DNA from: Aurelia coerulea
Taxonomy: Eukaryota; Cnidaria; Scyphozoa; Semaeostomeae; Ulmaridae
Assembly (NCBI GenBank): GCA_039566865.1
Contig: CM076959.1
Coordinates: forward strand, 2,835,501-2,899,500
Length of the DNA stretch: 64,000 nucleotides
Direction of reading: 5' to 3'
Shown one piece after another: positions 33,461 through 44,235 of the stretch. How positions within the stretch are numbered: position 1 is the stretch's first letter; each line of letters begins with the position of its first letter. The position numbers and the translations under genes are program-made. Under the pieces are notes generated by a model, which had not been told where the DNA came from, made no database searches, and saw only the letters and a list, made by a program, of their open reading frames with translations.

Positions 33461-34157
33461 CAGGGCCGTCGAGAGCCATGTCGGGTCCTGGAGTGATTCA
33501 TAGGATCGGGCCCAAAGGGGGTTTGGGGGTGAATCCCCAAGAAAATTTTTACACGGTCCGGCCCTTCAGACTCTTGGAGAATAAGGGAAACGCCCTTTTC
33601 AAGAAAACTAGTCGGAAAAATTGTTCAGATATTCCGTGAAAAAGTTATCAAGAAATTGGTATTGACGGTAAACAATCAAGAGATTGAAGACTCACTCGTA
33701 CGTGGACTTGCAACAAGTCTTCCTTTTCGTTCTTAGTAGCTAGCTCCACTGCGCGCTCGTTGCTCATTCGGCGCTGGTCAGTGGAGCTAGCTACTAAGAA
33801 CGAAAAGAAAGACTTGTTGCAAATCCAACTCTTACGAGATGACTAAGTTTCAAAGGAGGGCACAAACTTTTACGCATAGCAAATAAGAAAATTGTTTTCT
33901 TACGACTATGTTTTTAAGGTAGATAGATAGCCATAAAAGTTGTTGTAAAGAGATTTTACAGCAATAGTTAATTTATGCGCAACAATATTTTCATTTTTCA
34001 TTTTTATTCATTTAGGTACGGTAGCCCCGTCAGTCCATAAGAACTGCTTTTCAGGGGGCCGTGGCAAAACATTTTGACGGGCTCCTCTGGAACCCGGGCC
34101 CTATGGGACTCCTATCCCTCCTAATCCCCCCCCCCCCCCCGCCTCTCGATGGTCCTG
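33461..34157. mobile_element. hAT-like MITE, 697 bp
   Basis: The ends are CAGGGCCGTCGAGAG at 33461 and the inverse CTCTCGATGGTCCTG ending 34157. Flanking octamers GTAGTATG (33453-33460) and GTAGCATG (34158-34165) differ at one base, the expected 8-bp hAT duplication. It carries poly-C near its right end and no transposase. Confidence 0.8.
33708..33825. repeat. Strong hairpin inside the hAT-like MITE
   Basis: The arms contain TCGTTCTTAGTAGCTAGCTC and its exact inverse GAGCTAGCTACTAAGAACGA, extended on both sides to about 45-50 paired bases (outer AACAAGTCTT and AAGACTTGTT). The loop is about 26 bases. The geometry resembles a miRNA precursor, but inside a MITE it may simply be structural. Confidence 0.7.
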
Positions 34158-35114
34158 GTAGCATGTATTTGTTGGCATCGTTGATTACTTGTGAGGATCA
34201 GCTGTTGCGTTCATGACTGTTTAGAAGTTACGTCTTTCCATTGAATGAATCAAAGTGCCAGTGATGTGATATATTCTTCTTTCTGAATTAATACTTTGCA
34301 TTGCGCACAAAAAGAATGGCAAAGGACGGGATGATTAGTTTTTTTCCAAATATATAGCCATGATGTTTAAAATACGAGTCAAGCTTAATCAAAATAATAG
34401 AAAATTATGATTTTGTTCCGTACGTTCAAAGAGGACGCAGAATCTGAATCAGAATCTGAGTGCTGCAAAGAAAGAATCCGAGAAAAATTTGGAAGACCTT
34501 CAGAGAGAAGAATCCTCTGGAGAAGTTTTATCTGGGATGATTCCTATAATGTCAAACCAGGACGCGTAGTGCTGACCATATTTGATGTTGCACCAAAATA
34601 TCCAATAAATAAAATATCATGCGTCTCTTGAAATAGTATAATGGACAGGGAACCTATAAGTTTCCCTAGAATTTCCTGCAAAACAAATCAGAATTTCGAC
34701 TGAATTTCCTACTAATTTCACCTGGGGAAATGGTTGGTCTCCTCAGAATTTCCGACAAAAACTCATAATTTCGCTGGGATTTCCTACTAAAATCAAGGAT
34801 CTTACTTGGGGGAAATTTGGCGTTTCACCTCAATGTACCTAAAGGAGCACGAGCAAGTATGGAACTTCCCCAAAGTCTCCCAAAAACATGCCCAATATAG
34901 ACTAAGTTTCCAACTGTTGGAGATGCTAAATCTCACTTGAGAAACTGTGGGTAAAAGTATATTTCCCTTTACCCGTAGTTTACCCGTGGGGAAACTACGT
35001 TGGAAATTTGATGTGTAAAAAGCATTTGTTGTTGGAAACGGAAGGGAAATGGCCCGTTTACCTCTAATATACAACGAAAAAACTATGTCGAAATTCGAAC
35101 TTTTCTTGCCGTGT

Positions 35115-35343
35115 GAGAAGTTGGCTTCGCTCTCTAGAATGTCCAAAAGAGTATTTAATAATCTAGCAGTTTTAGTAACGAAAGCGAAACAAAAGCGAAA
35201 ATATTCTGAAACTTTGAAACCATTTTCTGAAAAACATGTTTTTACAAGCCTGGAGGCATTTTTTTTTTCCAGTATTTTTCCAAATTTCAAGTAAATTGGC
35301 GATGCTATACATCATTGGAATCCTGAATGCATGGAGAATGCAC
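35115..35343 (-). repeat. Inverted-repeat segment pairing with 24972-25207
   Basis: Uninterrupted partner of the left copy. The 162-codon minus-strand frame that includes it (34802-35290) looks like chance. Confidence 0.7.
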
Positions 35344-35756
35344 CAACATGCAGCCTTCATTTTTCTATAACATACACATAGAAACTGCCATAGCTATCTA
35401 AATATGCTTGGATAAAATCTGAACTCCAACATTTTCAACAAACTATGATCAAAATTGAAACAAAATTTATAGAGAAAAAATAAGGTCCTCAGTACATTCT
35501 TCAGACACTCTGGACTGGTTAGATACCAAACAAAATAACTTTTTGAATCAGATTTCATGAAAATATCCTTCCAGCAAGCAACACTGGCATAATTAATTGT
35601 TTCATTGTTACCATGGAAACCAATTAAGATAATCAAATTTAAACACCAGATTTGAATTCAGCTTAATGAGTTGTACCATAATGCTCATTCCCAGGTTTAA
35701 GCTACTTGCAATAAAAAGTACATCACCGAACATGACCGAAAGTACATCACCCTTAA

Positions 35757-36341
35757 CCCTATCAAATTTGGCCCCGCCCCTAGTAGACTTTTTATTATAA
35801 CTCTGCCAGGAGAACAACTATGGCCCGGAAACTTTCTGACTTTTTGCTGCTTCGTACTGTGCAACGACTCAAGAAGTTTTATAAAAATATTTTGAAAATG
35901 AGGGAGAGGGAGGCAATTTTCTGGAACTGACTCAGTCAAAATCGCCAGCTCTCGAATATTAATTTTCGCGGAAAAAAAAGCAAAATCGCAATAGCTTGCA
36001 AATATATTTTGCTGGGTAGTTTTATTTGATGTAATCTATCATGATTTTCATGTTTGGATGGAAATTGTGCTCAAAATTATATTTTATCGCATTTTTCCTG
36101 ATTTTGATCGATTTTGACACTTTTCTTGACCACACACGGCAAAATGCTGACACAAACAATAATGACAACTAACTTTATGGGTTAATTTTCATATTCTCAT
36201 AAAGAACATGCCTGTGGCTATAAGTACACCAAATCTAGTTGCTCCATCTATTTCCCGGCAAGAGTTAAGTAAGGGGGGGGGGGCTTTGTTGCCCTGTTAA
36301 AACCAAGATAGTACGTGTCAGATAGCCCAACCACTATAGGG
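35757..36341. mobile_element. Worn piggyBac-type MITE
   Basis: TTAACCCTATC stands at 35753. The right end is ACTATAGGG followed by TTGA in place of TTAA at 36342-36345. Only about nine terminal bases pair. A G-run lies near the right end, as in the better copy at 5046-5926. Confidence 0.45.
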
Positions 36342-36739
36342 TTGATTTTGGCGAACAAAGGTAGCACCACCAGCTTACAGGTAAATTTTAGGATTTTGAT
36401 TGGATAGGAGGTTAGAAAATTTGATTTCTAGGACAAATTGATTTCAGAAAAGGAAGACTGATTTTAAGATTTCACATTTGTCTCAATGCAGTCAGTGAAA
36501 AAAGGTCAATGAAACTTGATGTAAGCGTAGCAAGCAAGAATGGCGGCCGGGGGTCTTGGCTTGCCCCAGGGAAATTTTTCATGGCCACGCCCTTTACATC
36601 ATTGGAAAGCGCCCCATTTTTGAAGAATTTGCCTTTTAAAGAAGCAAAGGTTCATAAATGATGGGGTCTTTCCAAGAAAATTTTGAAAATAGGACTTCAA
36701 TTTCACGAGGATATACACTCACTTCACTTTTTCATAAGA

Positions 36740-37040
36740 AACCACTTATAAGAAACGGTAGGCTCAATTTGTCGAAAGCTAAGGAACAACCCTACCTGAA
36801 TTGAAAAAAGCTAAGAAACTGCTGTAATTTTCAGTTTTAGTTTTCCTATCGCACTCGAAATTATTTTGACATTGTACAGTTAAAAGCAACTGTTTGGGCA
36901 TTTTCTTGAGTGCGAATCATGTTATTTACTCGTTTTGATATCTTACTAAGTAATTTGGGAGCCCGTTAGACAAGACAAAATCAACTCTACACTTCCGGCA
37001 TTAAAAATATAAGAAACACGTTAGAAACTTTTGTTAGCAC
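36740..37040 (+). repeat. AAGAAACT-type interspersed element, variant copy
   Basis: It has the same order of blocks as 26935-27240: ATAAGAAACCAC, AAGGAACAACCCTACCTGAA, TTTCCTATCGCACT, TGTTATTTACTCG. Confidence 0.65.
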
Positions 37041-37165
37041 TGAGTAATTAAGTGCAGCCATGGTGCAGCTAACAAAGCGGAAGTCCCGGAAGTATTCATA
37101 TTCCTGGATACGAATAAAGAGTTTCTCAGATTTTATTTTTCAATATTATCCCTTATGTTACCCTT

Positions 37166-37440
37166 ATGTTATCCCTTAGGTACTTGACCAGTGTTTGGTC
37201 GGAAGCTTGCCATCAAAGTTTCAAAAACATACCCGTTCCTTATACAAATTTTCCGAAAAAGTATACCCGACCTTGTACCAATTTTCCAAAAAAGTACACC
37301 CGACCTTATACCAATTTTCCGAAAATTTATATCCGACTTTATACTTATACCAAAATCGTGAAAATCGATACCGTTCCTTATACCAAAATCGATACCCTTC
37401 CTGATGGCACGTCCCCGTACCCAAAACATGCGAAGCACCC
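37166..37440 (+). repeat. Interspersed tandem-unit repeat, copy 2
   Basis: It has the same lead-in as 2500-2700 (TTGACCAG, GCCATCAAAG, AAACATACCCGT) and repeated CCTTATACCAA units of about 27 bases. Open frames over it are by-products. Confidence 0.7.
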
Positions 37441-37667
37441 CACTCCCCCGGGTTATATTACTCCTATTTATTGACTGTTATGACAATCTGAAAGTCAAGG
37501 TTCAAATCAAAAGTTCCTTACAAAAATACATGCATGCATTTCCACTGCATTGACTAAGAAATGCATAGGAAAGCTAAGATTTCAATGGTTGAAAGGACAT
37601 TTTTCATGCTTTCGGATTTATCATTAGATATCTATAAAATAGGAGCTAATTCAAGCCTACTACACGT

Positions 37668-37960
37668 ATAAGAAACTAAGAATTTTGGCCAGTCTGAAAG
37701 TTTCTTAAAATCATCAGATTTTCAGTACACGTATTTTTTGTAAGAAACTAAGAATTTCGTCCAGTACTGACAGTTTCTTAACATTATAGTATTTTGAGTA
37801 CTCAAAGTTTCTTACGAGTCTCTTGGAGGTTCATAAAAAATTTCATGTTCACTGACTGCATGTGCCCTTGTGAACATTTACAAACAATGCTTTTGTAGCC
37901 TTTCCAATGTTTAGACATTACTCAAGTACCTTATGAGAGGTATGAGTAATATTATACAGG
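37668..37960 (-). repeat. AAGAAACT-type interspersed element, reverse copy
   Basis: It contains the TAAGAAACTAAGAATTT end, TTTGAGTACTCAAAGTTTCT, CTTATGAGAGG-like and AATATTATACAGGAAACA blocks in the reverse order of 45052-45420. Confidence 0.6.
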
Positions 37961-38095
37961 AAACAAGTGAAATTAAAGTAGAAATATATCAAGGATTTTC
38001 ATGCAAAGCTTCCCTTGCTTCGTTAACTTCTGTCATCCAGGTTCTCGGCGAAAAGAAATGCGTCCCGAGACAGAGACCTGATCAATGTTACTAGA

Positions 38096-39565
38096 ATGCA
38101 ACTCGTCCACCCGTCCACGCTGGCCACCCTAAGATTCTGTCAATCTCTCATTTTCTTTCCTATGACGTACCACGTGCAACTCGCCCACCCGTCCACCCTG
38201 TCCACCCTAAGATTCTCTCAATCTCTCATTTTCTTTCCTATGACGTACCACGTGCAACTCGTCCACCCGTCCACCCTGTCCACCCTAAGATTCTCTCAAT
38301 CTCTCCTTTTCTTTCCTATGACGTACCACGTGCAACTCGTCCACCCGTCCACCCTGTCCACCCTAAGATTCTCTCAATCTCTCATTTTCTTTCCTATGAC
38401 GTACCACGTGCAACTCGTCCACCCGTCCACCCTGTCCACCCTAAGATTCTCTCAATCTCTCCTTTTCTTTCCTATGACGTACCACGTGCAACTCGTCCAC
38501 CCGTCCACCCTGTCCACCCTAAGATTCTCTCAATCTCTCCTTTTCTTTCCTATGACGTACCACATGCAACTCGTCCACCCGTCCACCCTGTCCACCCTTC
38601 AATTCTCTCAATCTCTCGTTTTCTTTCCCATGACGTACCACGTGCAACTCGTCCACCCGTCCACCCTGTCCACCCTAAGATTCTCTCAATCTCTCATTTT
38701 CTTTCCTTTGACGTACCACATGCAACTCATCCACCCGTCCACCCTAAGATTCTCTCAATCTCTTGTTTTCTTTCCTATGACGTACCACGTGCAAGTCGTC
38801 CACCCGTCCACCCTGTCCACCCTTCAATTCTCTAAATCTCTCGTTTTCTTTCCCATGACGTACCACATGCAACTCGTCCACCCGTCCACCCTGTCCACCC
38901 TAAGATTCTCTCAATCTCTCATTTTCTTTCCTTTGACGTACCACATGCAACTCGTCCACCCGTCCACCCTGTCCACCCTAAGATTCTCTCAATCTCTCCT
39001 CTTCTTTCCCATGACGTACCACGTGCAAGTCGTCCACCTGTCCACCCTGTCCACCCTAAGATTCTCTCAATCTCTCCTTTTCTTTCCTATGACGTACCAC
39101 ATGCAACTCGTCCACCCGTCCACCCTGTCCACCCTTCAATTCTCTCAATCTCTCGTTTTCTTTCCCATGACGTACCACATGCAACTCGTCCACCCTGTCC
39201 ACCCTGTCCACCCTAAGATTCTCTCAATCTCTCATTTTCTTTCCTTTGACGTACCACATGCAACTCGTCCACCCGTCCACCCTGTCCACCCTAAGATTCT
39301 CTCAATCTCTCCTCTTCTTTCCCATGACGTACCACGTGCAAGTCGTCCACCTGTCCACCTTGTCCACCCTAAGATTCTCTCAATCTCTCATTTTCTTTCC
39401 TTTGACGTACCACATGCAACTCGTCCACCCGTCCACCCTGTCCACCCTTCAATTCTCTCAATCTCTCCTCTTCTTTCCCATGACGTACCACGTGCAAGTC
39501 GTCCACCTGTCCACCTTGTCCACCCTAAGATTCTCTCAATCTCTCGTTCTCTTGCGCCCTTAGGT
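38096..39565 (+). repeat. Right 78-bp array of the foldback element, about 18 units
   Basis: Same unit as 23640-24605 but in the opposite orientation. Units carry variants (AAGATT or TTCAATT; CACGTG or CACATG), and one unit is shortened. A 503-codon frame runs through it for the same reason as on the left. Both frames read outward, toward the element ends. Confidence 0.9.
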
Positions 39566-39739
39566 TCCCTCAATCTCTGCTCCAAATCAATGCTCCAAAA
39601 TGATTGAGCTATTGATCAATCGTGACTATCGAAGTGATCAATGAGAGATTAGTGATCAATCATGATAAACTGGAATGAAATGTTGGTCCCCTCAATTTCT
39701 ATTGGTAGGATTTCATTCTTTGATATATCGAGGAATAGC

Positions 39740-39874
39740 CACAGCATCGTTCTTATGGCTGTAGTCAATGCAAATTATGAATTTACCATGGTTGATGTGG
39801 GTGACTATGGTCGATTAAGTGACGGTAGTGTATTTGCTAGTTGCAACTTGGGAATAGCAATTGAACAACAAAGC
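39740..39874 (+). pseudogene. Harbinger transposase, middle piece
   Basis: It continues exactly from the CACAGCATCG duplication: HSIVLMAVVNANYEFTMVDV, then GDYGRLSDGSVFASCNLG. This is the strand and motif set that follows the first catalytic Asp in HARBI1-like transposases. It ends at the 41-bp foldback. About 30-35 residues, including the second catalytic Asp region, are missing before the next piece. Confidence 0.8.
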
Positions 39875-41629
39875 GGGAGTCCCTAATTCAAGATTCAAGA
39901 TTCAAGATCCAAGATCCAAGATCCAAAGATCCGGAATTCAAGATCCAGAGTAAAACACCCTAATTCAAGATCCGGAATTCAAGATTCAAAATGAAACACC
40001 CTAATTCAAGATCCAGAATTCAAGATTCAAAATGAAACACCCTAATTCAAGATCCAGAATTCAAGATTCAAAATGAAACACCCTAATTCAAGATCCGGAA
40101 TTCAAGATTCAAAATGAAACACCCTAATTCAAGATCCGGAATTCAAGATTCAAAATGAAACACCCTAATTCAAGATCCAGAATTCAAGATTCAAAATGAA
40201 ACACCCTAATTCAAGATCCAGAATTCAAGATTCAAAATGAAACACCCTAATTCAAGATCCAGAATTCAAGATTCAAAATGAAGCACCCTAATTCAAGATC
40301 CAGAATTCAAGATTCAAAATGAAAACACTCTAATTCAAGATCCAGAATTCAAGATGGTGTTCCAGTGATTTTTTAAGTGAACTGCGCTAATCTAGGAAAC
40401 TTAAGGCCCAATCTTTTTTAACGTTTAAAAACCATGCTAACTGGATTAAAAAAGCTAAGAAACCTTTGTAATTTATATTTCTGGAGCAGTACAGTAAATA
40501 CAAATTTTTAACAGCATTTTAGGTACTTGTTTAAGAGAGCTTCTAAGAAATTTCAAAGCCCCTTCATGTAAGCAATGCTGGACACTGGCTTAGTATCTGA
40601 TTTTGACATTCTCTCACAGTAATAGCAACTGAAAGTTGGGTGTACTTGGTGTGAACATTTTAACTCCAAATTGTGTTCATCAACAAGTTTTACCCAAGTT
40701 TTTCAGTGTTTCAATTTCTAAAACTTCTTACTTTGAATTTTGGCTTCCTTGGCTCTGATGAGTTGAGGGTCTCAGATCATGGAAATTTATTTGAATTTCT
40801 TTCAAGTGATTTCAGCTCTTAAATACATAGCAATATGATTTGCACTGTTCCAGATGTTGACCAATATCGAAAAGCGAGAAAGTTCCTTGTTTGGCCTAGG
40901 CACTATTTGCCTCTCAGAAATTCATGCCTAGGCCATACAAAAAACCTTATCGCAACTCACTATTTGTCATTATCCAGATTAGTGGACATCATATTCCAAT
41001 ATATCTTTAAGAGCTGAAATCACGTCAAAGAATTTTTGAATAAACATCCATTGTATTCAACTCCACTCAGTAACTGCCGGATCCAAAATGATTTGTTTTC
41101 AAAATTGAAACATTTAAAACTTCTTCAATTCCGAACTAGGGTGTTTCCATTTTGAATCTTGAATTCTGGATCTTGAATTAGGGGGTTTCATTTTGAATCT
41201 TGAATTCTGGATCTTGAATTAGGGTGTTTCATTTTGAATCTTGAGTTCTGGATCTTGAATTAGGGTGTTTCATTTTGAATCTTGAATTCTGGATCTTGAA
41301 TTAGGGTGTTTTCATTTTGAATCTTGAATTCTGGATCTTGAATTAGGGTGTTTCATTTTGAATCTTGAATTCTGGATCTTGAATTAGGGTGTTTTATTTT
41401 GAATCTTGAATTCTGGATCTTGAATTAGGGTGTTTCACTTTGAATCTTGAATTCCGGATCTTGAATTAGGGTGTTTCATTTTGAATCTTGAATTCCGGAT
41501 CTTGAATTAGGGTGTTTCATTTCGAATCTTGAATTCTGGATCTTAAATTAGGGTGTTTCATTTTGAATCTTGAATTCCGGATCTTTGGATCTTGGATCTT
41601 GAATCTTGAATCTTGAATTAGGGACTCCC
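39875..41629. mobile_element. 1.76-kb foldback built of 41-bp repeats
   Basis: The ends are GGGAGTCCCTAATTCAAGAT and the inverse ending AATTAGGGACTCCC. Each arm (39875-40365 and 41130-41629) is about ten 41-base units of CCCTAATTCAAGATCC plus GAATTCAAGATTCAAAATGA in opposite orientation. The loop, 40366-41129, has a small TTGGCCTAGGCA-type palindrome but no gene. No target duplication is evident, consistent with a deletion of Harbinger coding DNA at the site. Confidence 0.8.
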
Positions 41630-41843
41630 AACCATACCCGAGAGGGTATATAGAAGAAAGGGAGAAAATTGCGAACTACAGTCTATCAAGAGCACGCAGG
41701 ATTGTACAAAATGCAGTTGGTATTGCTACATCAAGGTTTCGTGTTTTTCGGAGAGCAATATGTGCCAATGTTGAAACAGCTCAAAAAATTTTTAAAGCAG
41801 TGTTAGCACTGAGAAAGCCATTGATCTTCAAGTGCAGATTTTA
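41630..41843 (+). pseudogene. Harbinger transposase, C-terminal piece
   Basis: It reads REKIANYSLSRARRIVQNAV, then SRFRVFRRAICANVETAQKI, to TAA 41841-41843. The family has REK...NYxLSRARRIVEN here, with the Glu catalytic; this copy has Gln (VQN). So even apart from the splits it could not be active. Confidence 0.85.
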
Positions 41844-41889
41844 ATCAATTTTAAAATAAGAATTTTCATGAGCTATGAGGTGTTGCCTG

Positions 41890-42549
41890 TGTAGTCCTCA
41901 CAAGGGCCCATAAGAAACTCATCATCATGGATTGCAAAAATTAAGAAACTCCAGTATTGGGCAGATATACAGTAACTAATAAATAATTTCTTATGATGTA
42001 AGAAACTATACATTTCGATGATTTAAAACTTTGACAGACAGTAGTCTTACTTTATTTTAACTTTCTCTTGTATCATATTACTCAGAAGGTGCTTGAGTAA
42101 TGTATAAAGAGGCATAAGAGCTGGGGGCATGTGCCCCCCCCCCCAAGTTTTTGCAATACACAAAGTGCTCTCCTTTTCATTTTCAGGAATTGCCCCTTTA
42201 GCTTCATGAAAAGTGCCCTAAAGTGTCATGCCCCCCCCCCAAAGTTTGAGATGCTTCCTAATGTCCCTGAATGTCTAGACATTGGAAAGGCTTCAAAAAA
42301 CTTTGTTTTGAAATGTTTATTAGGGGACAGGCCCAGCCTCAGATTTTTAGTTTCTTATAAACAGATTATGTGCAACAGGTTCTAATAAAAGATACAATAA
42401 TAATGCAACCAGAGGAAATGCAATACTTATGAAAAAGTCTGGCAAAAATGAATAAAGCTAATGCTTTCTAGTGAGAGCTGCTGGCTGCAGTCATGAAAGG
42501 CTTTCAAACAATTAAATGATCTGCAATAACTCAGTATAGTAATGCTTTG
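41890..42549. repeat. AAGAAACT-type interspersed element and flanking spacer
   Basis: It contains CCCATAAGAAACTCATC, AAGAAACTCCAGTATTGGGC, ATCATATTACTCAGAAGGTG and AATGTCTAGACATTGGAAAG. Two poly-C runs disturb it. The frame 42131-42385 is a by-product. Confidence 0.6.
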
Positions 42550-43195
42550 GGCGGAACTTACGAATTCGGAACATCGTTTATATATATAAGGTATATACTA
42601 TATGAAAGCCTGTACTCTAAGGAGTCTGAATATGCAATAATATTTGGGGTAACCCCCCTACGAGGAAAGTTATCGGCAAAACATGATCGCAGTGATCTGG
42701 CCTAAACTTCGCAACATAAGTCGCTTACCGAACGTACCACTTGGTCGGTACGAACACGAAAAATGACGACTTCTTTGGCCTAAAACGTTGACTGCAGACA
42801 CCGATTCATGGCCTAAACAAGGCAGCCTTTCACCAACATTAACAACAAGAAACAAATGCTTTAGAAACTACTTTGTAAACTCACCGCCATGAGCAGGTCT
42901 TTTCTCTACACCACCAAGGCTGTAAATGAAAATTTGAGCGCCACTTCCACCTGGTTTCTTGCGAACTGGCGGCGCCACCGCCAAATAATTATCTGTTTCG
43001 CGCCAAAATCCAAGCTAACATCCAAGCGAGGCAACCTCGATTCCATTTGTCTATTTTTAGCGCCAGGGCTACAGGGCCAGAGGGTTTCGTGCTGGGGGTA
43101 TCAGAGTCTTTTCCTTGCCAAAAGGTAATGCCTCAACCTTCACTTTTTCACAGAAGTAAACCTTTTTGAAAAATCCTATTTAAAAAATCCTTATT
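42550..43195 (+). repeat. Left unique arm of the 10.5-kb structure
   Basis: Inverse of 52390-53053 with only a handful of differences. Frames common to both (about 60 and 79 codons) are identical because the arms are, not because they are genes. It includes GC-rich GGCGGCGCCACCGCCAAATA. Confidence 0.85.
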
Positions 43196-44165
43196 TCTGT
43201 TTTTTTTCCTTTTTTTTGGAAAAATGGACCGATTTTAAAAATTCTTATTTTTGCCTAAACTTTAAGGTCATAGGCTTTGTTTTTTTGGAGAAATAGACCG
43301 ATTTTAAAAATTCTTATTTTTGCCTAAACTTTAAGGTCATAGGCTTTGCTTTTTTGGAGAAATAGGCCGATTTTGAAAATTCTTATTTTTTCATAAACTT
43401 TAAGGTCATAGGCTTTGTTTTTTTTTGGAGAAATAGGCCGATTTTGAAAATTCTTATTTTTTCATAAACTTTAAGGTCATAGGCTTTGTTTTTTTGGAGA
43501 AATAGACCGATTTCAAAAATTCTTATTTTTGCCTAAACTTTAAGGTCATAGGCTTTGCTTTTTTGGAGAAATAGGCCGATTTTGAAAATTCTTATTTTTT
43601 CATAAACTTTAAGGTCATAGGCTTTGTTTTTTTGGAGAAATAGGCTGATTTTGACAATTCTTATTTTTTCCTAAACTTTAAGGTCATAGGCTTTGCTTTT
43701 TTGGAGAAATAGGCCGATTTTGACAATTCTTATTTTTTCATAAACTTTAAGGTCATAGGCTTTGTTTTTTTGGAGAAATAGGCTGATTTTGAAAATTCTT
43801 ATTTTTGCCTAAACTTTAAGGTCATAGGCTTTGCTTTTTTGGAGAAATAGGCTGATTTTGAAAATTCTTATTTTTTCATAAACTTTGAGGTAATAGGCTT
43901 TGCTTTTTGGAAAAATAGGCTGATTTTGAAAATTCTTATTTTTTCCTAAACTTTGAGGTAATAGGCTTTGCTTTTTGGAAAAATAGACCGATTTTAAAAA
44001 TTCTTATTTTTGCCTAAACTTTGAGGTAATAGGCTTTGCTTTTTGGAAAAATAGACCGATTTTAAAAATTCTTATTTTTGCCTAAACTTTAAGGTCATAG
44101 GCTTTGCTTTTTTGGAGAAATAGGCCGATTTTGACAATTCTTATTTTTTCATAAACTTTAAGGTA
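43196..44165 (+). repeat. 69-bp array, about 14 units
   Basis: AAGGTCATAGGCTTTG recurs every 69-71 bases with TTGGAGAAATAGGCCGATTT and AAAATTCTTATTTTT. The right arm keeps only about three and a half disturbed units (52122-52390). Confidence 0.9.
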
Positions 44166-44235
44166 ATTGTAGAGGTAATAGTAGAAATGCAAATGTATTA
44201 AAGGTAAAAAATGAAATGTCATAAATGAAAAGTGT

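Larger units (their letters stand above)
23467..39739. mobile_element. 16.27-kb foldback-type transposon with array-bearing inverted ends
   Basis: A perfect 10-base duplication, CACAGCATCG, stands at 23457-23466 and 39740-39749, with Harbinger coding sequence continuing across it. The ends match in inverse: CCTCGATACATCAGAGAATG at the left and CCTCGATATATCAAAGAATG at the right, with agreement of roughly 80 percent over about 45 bases. At about 185 bases from either end, a tandem array of 78-bp units begins, in opposite orientations. This plan (inverted ends made of direct repeats, a 9-10-bp duplication) is that of Drosophila FB elements and some Mutator-like elements. No transposase was recognised inside. 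Many smaller elements have since inserted. Confidence 0.8.
19865..41843 (+). mobile_element. PIF/Harbinger transposon split by three later insertions
   Basis: The left end, GGCCGACCTCCACTTCCG at 19865, follows TAA/TTA, the usual PIF/Harbinger target. HARBI1-type transposase sequence appears in three colinear pieces: 22896-23466, 39740-39874 and 41630-41843. Intervening DNA is accounted for by a foldback MITE (20015-22879), a 16.27-kb foldback element (23467-39739) and a 41-bp-repeat foldback (39875-41629). Native element sequence is only about 1 kb. I found no right TIR after 41843, so that end is lost or lies under a later repeat. Confidence 0.75.

Noticed and set aside
34407..34631. Ser/Glu-rich frame (ESESE) in the 16-kb element
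   Set aside because: Two frames look equally coding-like and no clear splice partner was found. It may be a worn exon, but I cannot support it.
34802..35290. 162-codon minus-strand open frame
   Set aside because: It overlaps the inverted-repeat segment shared with 25 kb. Its frame is not preserved there beyond the shared part, and the composition looks random.
38096..39607. 503-codon plus-strand open frame
   Set aside because: Same reason: a by-product of the 78-bp array.
42670..43128. Two small frames repeated at 52475-52933
   Set aside because: They are identical in both arms only because the arms are inverse copies; no start or splice support.
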